Shown piece by piece: positions 21,773 to 23,699 of a stretch of 23,699 nt of DNA. The notes beneath the pieces are model-generated. The model saw only the letters and a list, made by a program, of their open reading frames with translations. It had not been told where the DNA came from and searched no databases. How positions within the stretch are numbered: the stretch's first letter is position 1; every line of letters starts with the position of its first letter. Position numbers and translations under genes: made by a program. The DNA is from Clostridia bacterium. GTDB taxonomy: Bacteria > Bacillota > Clostridia > Oscillospirales > CAG-272. The DNA lies in the NCBI GenBank assembly GCA_900754175.1, contig CAAEBS010000167.1, forward strand, positions 1-23,699. Direction: 5' to 3'.

Positions 21773-22482
21773 GGCAACTCCTCCTTTCCGTCCTTCCGGT
21801 AAAGATCCGGTCTTTTTTCTTTTGTCAGCCGCTCCGCCTGCTCCCGGCGCCAGCGGTCGATGTTTTCATGATGTCCCGAAATCAGCACGTCCGGGACCTT
21901 GACCCCATGAAATTCATACGGGCGTGTGTACTGCGGGTACTCCAGAAGTCCGGAGGAAATGCTCTCCTCACGGTAACATTCGGGGTCTGCCAGCACTCCG
22001 TCTATCAGGCGGGCAACGCAGTCCACCACGATGCACGCCGGGATCTCCCCACCGGTCAGAACGTAGTCGCCGATAGAGATCTCCTCGTCCACGATCTCGT
22101 CTAAGATCCTGCGGTCCACGCCCTCGTAATGACCGCACAAAAGGATCAGATGATCGTAATTCTGCGCCAATTCTTCCGCCTTTTTCTGGTGAAAAAGACT
22201 GCCGGCAGGTGAAAGATACACCACACGGGTCTTTTGCGCCTGTCCCTGCCGCAACTCCCGGATGTGCGCATAGCAATTGTAGATCGGTGGCGCCGCCATA
22301 AGCATTCCCTTGCCGCCGCCGTAGGGTGTGTCGTCCACCCGGTGGTGCTTATCCTCGGAATAATCCCGGATGTTGTGGCAGGCAACCTCAATGACGCCGC
22401 TTTTCTGCGCCCGACCGATAATGCTTTCTCCCAGCACGTAGGTCACAAGCTCCGGAAAAAGCGTCATAATGTCAAAAATCAT
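21769..22482 (-). CDS. trmD: tRNA (guanine37-N1)-methyltransferase
   Basis: TrmD methylates G37 next to the anticodon of tRNAs and prevents frameshifting. The 237-residue protein starts FDIMTLFPELV, has the HHRVDDTPYGGGKGML segment, and the trefoil-knot AdoMet site LCGHYEGVD (about 116-124) and SIGDYVLTGGE (about 136-146). The gene is 10 bp after rimM and overlaps the ligase-like gene by 4 bp. rplS, the usual neighbour, is absent. Confidence 0.97.
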   Translation of the reverse strand: MIFDIMTLFPELVTYVLGESIIGRAQKSGVIEVACHNIRDYSEDKHHRVDDTPYGGGKGMLMAAPPIYNCYAHIRELRQGQAQKTRVVYLSPAGSLFHQKKAEELAQNYDHLILLCGHYEGVDRRILDEIVDEEISIGDYVLTGGEIPACIVVDCVARLIDGVLADPECYREESISSGLLEYPQYTRPYEFHGVKVPDVLISGHHENIDRWRREQAERLTKEKRPDLYRKDGKEELP

Positions 22483-22492
22483 AGCTCCTCCG

Positions 22493-23002
22493 TCAGTCCA
22501 GCATCCCCTCTATGGGAGAAACGAGAATTTCGGTATCCGGGTCTATACTCCGTATGAACTCCGGCACCGCCGGGATCATGCGGTCCCCGTCCGGCGTGTC
22601 CACTACGTAGATATCGGACGCCCCCCGGTTGATCGTCTCTTTCAGCGTTCCGTACAGCTTTCCTGTGCTTGCGTCCCGTACCGGAAGCCCGATCAGATCC
22701 GCAATAAAATATTCCCCCTCGTCCAGAGGAATATCGCTTCTTCTGGCATATACGATCGTATTTTTGAGCGCCAGCGCCGCATCCATGTCGGCAATCCCCT
22801 CCAGCTCCGCCACCACGAACTGCCGGAAAACCGAAGCCCGCAGAACACGGTGTCCGGTATAATTCCCGCCGGAAAGCAGATACAGGCTTTTCAGAGAAGC
22901 CAAGACCTCCGGCGTATTGCACCACGATTCCAGCTTTACGCCGCCGTGGCAACCGTGTGTATTGATAATTTTTCCGCACTCAATATAGCTGTTTTTCTTC
23001 AT
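22493..23002 (-). CDS. rimM: Ribosome maturation factor RimM
   Basis: RimM assists 30S maturation by binding S19. The 169-residue protein has the N-terminal RimM domain (YIECGKIINTHGCHGGVKLESW) and a C-terminal PRC-barrel (FIADLIGLPVRDASTGKLYG, GASDIYVVDT..DRMIPAVPEFI). The ATG at 23002 follows CCGGAGAATTTT. It starts the operon from its own promoter at 23069-23097; rpsP and the KH-protein gene that normally precede it are not here. Confidence 0.95.
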   Translation of the reverse strand: MKKNSYIECGKIINTHGCHGGVKLESWCNTPEVLASLKSLYLLSGGNYTGHRVLRASVFRQFVVAELEGIADMDAALALKNTIVYARRSDIPLDEGEYFIADLIGLPVRDASTGKLYGTLKETINRGASDIYVVDTPDGDRMIPAVPEFIRSIDPDTEILVSPIEGMLD

Positions 23003-23068
23003 AAAATTCTCCGGGGTAGTTTATTCCATACATGGATAAAGGCTTGCAAAGCAAAACTTCCTCTTTGT

Positions 23069-23097
23069 ATTATATCACATCCGGCGCATCAATTCAA
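23069..23097 (-). promoter_or_regulatory. rimM operon promoter (TTGAAT-N17-TATAAT, extended -10)
   Basis: TTGAAT (23097-23092) and TATAAT (23074-23069) are on the minus strand, 17 bp apart, with TG one base before the -10. It drives rimM-trmD and probably the three envelope genes after it. Confidence 0.75.
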
Positions 23098-23198
23098 CAC
23101 TTTCACAAGAATTTTCACAAAGGCAGTGCGTTTTCTCGCTGATTTTTTAACTTTTTTCAAAATTTTTGAAAATCAGAAAAGAAATTTTCTTTTTCGCC

Positions 23199-23227
23199 TT
23201 GCATTTGGAGGGTAAATATGGTATGAT
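23199..23227 (+). promoter_or_regulatory. yajC promoter (TTGCAT-N17-TATGAT)
   Basis: TTGCAT (23199-23204) and TATGAT (23222-23227) are on the plus strand, 17 bp apart, about 38 bp before the yajC start. Confidence 0.65.
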
Positions 23228-23264
23228 AATACAGTAATAAATTTTATTCTGGAGGTTTAGCGTT

Positions 23265-23552
23265 TTGAATGTGCAAGGACTTATGTCGATCGGTATCATC
23301 GTGGTGATGTTTGTCGCCATGTATTTCTTTATGATCCGCCCGCAGAAAAAGCAGGAGCGGGAGATCAACAACATGAGAGACAATCTTCAGGTGGGTGATG
23401 AAATCACTACCATCGGAGGTATCATCGGAAAAATCGTCAGCATCAAGGAAGAAACTCTTATGATCGAGACCGGACACGACCGGACGAAGATCCGGATTCT
23501 CAAAACCGCTGTCCGCAACGTGGATGTTCACGCTGAGGATGCGCAGAACTGA
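23265..23552 (+). CDS. yajC: Preprotein translocase subunit YajC
   Basis: YajC is the small membrane partner of SecDF in the Sec translocase. The 95-residue protein has one N-terminal helix (about 7-23), the family hallmark FFMIRPQKKQ, and the domain NLQVGDEITTIGGIIGKIVSI. The start is TTG at 23265 with GGAGG 9 bp upstream; a GTG at 23271 and an ATG at 23283 are in frame but too far from the site. The usual neighbours (tgt, secD, secF) are not in the window. The repeat hairpin at 23572-23603 follows the stop by 19 bp. Confidence 0.95.
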   Translation: MNVQGLMSIGIIVVMFVAMYFFMIRPQKKQEREINNMRDNLQVGDEITTIGGIIGKIVSIKEETLMIETGHDRTKIRILKTAVRNVDVHAEDAQN

Positions 23553-23561
23553 TAAAGGCTG

Positions 23562-23699
23562 GGGGGAAGTCGGGGAAAACTTTTCTGGAGAAAAGTTTTC
23601 CCCGTGCCCTTTTCAAAAGACTTTGGACAAGGGTTTGGAATACGGCTGACCCGGGGTTTTACCGTTGTGGAGGTTTAGCACGGGGTTGGTGCGCTCGGC
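23562..23699 (-). repeat. Dispersed intergenic repeat, right copy (inverted relative to the left copy)
   Basis: The reverse complement aligns with 134-266 along its length, including GAGCGCACCAACCC, CAACGGTAAA, AAAGTCTTTTGAAA and the terminal hairpin. The window ends inside it, so the repeat probably continues. Confidence 0.8.
23572..23603 (+). terminator. Hairpin terminator inside the repeat, after yajC
   Basis: A perfect 15-bp stem (GGGGAAAACTTTTCT, GG loop, AGAAAAGTTTTCCCC). As in the left copy, no pure T run follows the stem directly; CCCTTTTC comes a few bases later. Confidence 0.6.

Larger units (their letters stand above)
23003..23264. other. Divergent rimM/yajC regulatory region
   Basis: 262 bp with no gene. 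It holds opposed promoters for rimM and yajC. Between them are AT-rich palindromes: CTGATTTT (23139-23146) with AAAATCAG (23169-23176), and AAAAGAAA-T-TTTCTTTT (about 23177-23194). Confidence 0.6.

Noticed and set aside
1..23699. CRISPR arrays, insertion sequences with transposases, rRNA genes
   Set aside because: No regularly spaced repeats, transposase motifs or rRNA sequence were found on reading both strands.

Overview
The window looks like chromosomal DNA from a spore-forming Firmicute of the class Clostridia, probably near Oscillospiraceae/Ruminococcaceae. The evidence is spoIVA, an HPr with both His15 and Ser46, strong GGAGG ribosome-binding sites, TTGACA/TATAAT promoters, and a fairly GC-rich, tightly packed layout. 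The assignment is inferred from gene content only; there is no rRNA or other marker to fix a genus.

Layout. Positions 1-274 are non-coding and hold one copy of a dispersed repeat that doubles as a terminator. Positions 275-4117 are a leftward block: a YgjP-type metallopeptidase behind a structured leader, a CmpB-like membrane protein, an MFS transporter, a DUF1963 (YwqG-like) protein and a small unknown protein. Positions 4196-8512 look like an accessory island. It has a MORN-repeat gene that has lost its 5' end, a tyrosine integrase whose start codon lies 1 bp from the broken end, an excisionase-like protein, an AT-richer HNH nuclease gene, and an intact tRNA-Ser(CGA). Two further broken tRNA-Ser 5' halves lie just upstream of that tRNA (8516-8746).

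Positions 8834-13483 hold a DUF1003 membrane protein, pyrG, an unknown membrane protein, a chromosomal Xer-type recombinase (rightward) and a small membrane-anchored protein, most with their own promoter and terminator. Positions 13596-18383 hold spoIVA, then (reading leftward into it) ptsH, uvrC, rsmD and coaD. Positions 18623-23002 are one tight leftward operon, rimM-trmD-O-antigen-ligase-like-DUF4330-DUF4330, which joins tRNA and ribosome maturation to envelope polysaccharide genes. At the right end yajC runs rightward and is followed by a second, inverted copy of the dispersed repeat, in which the window ends.

How genes work together. Most operons are housekeeping: RimM/TrmD for ribosome and tRNA maturation, UvrC/RsmD/CoaD for repair, rRNA methylation and CoA synthesis, and PyrG for CTP. 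The most unusual signals are regulatory or structural. They are a promoter-pseudoknot-terminator leader before the metallopeptidase, a hairpin that is at once the coaD-operon terminator and the spoIVA ribosome-binding site, a terminator between ptsH and uvrC with no visible promoter after it, the tRNA-Ser debris, and the hairpin repeat found after gene 3' ends at both edges.
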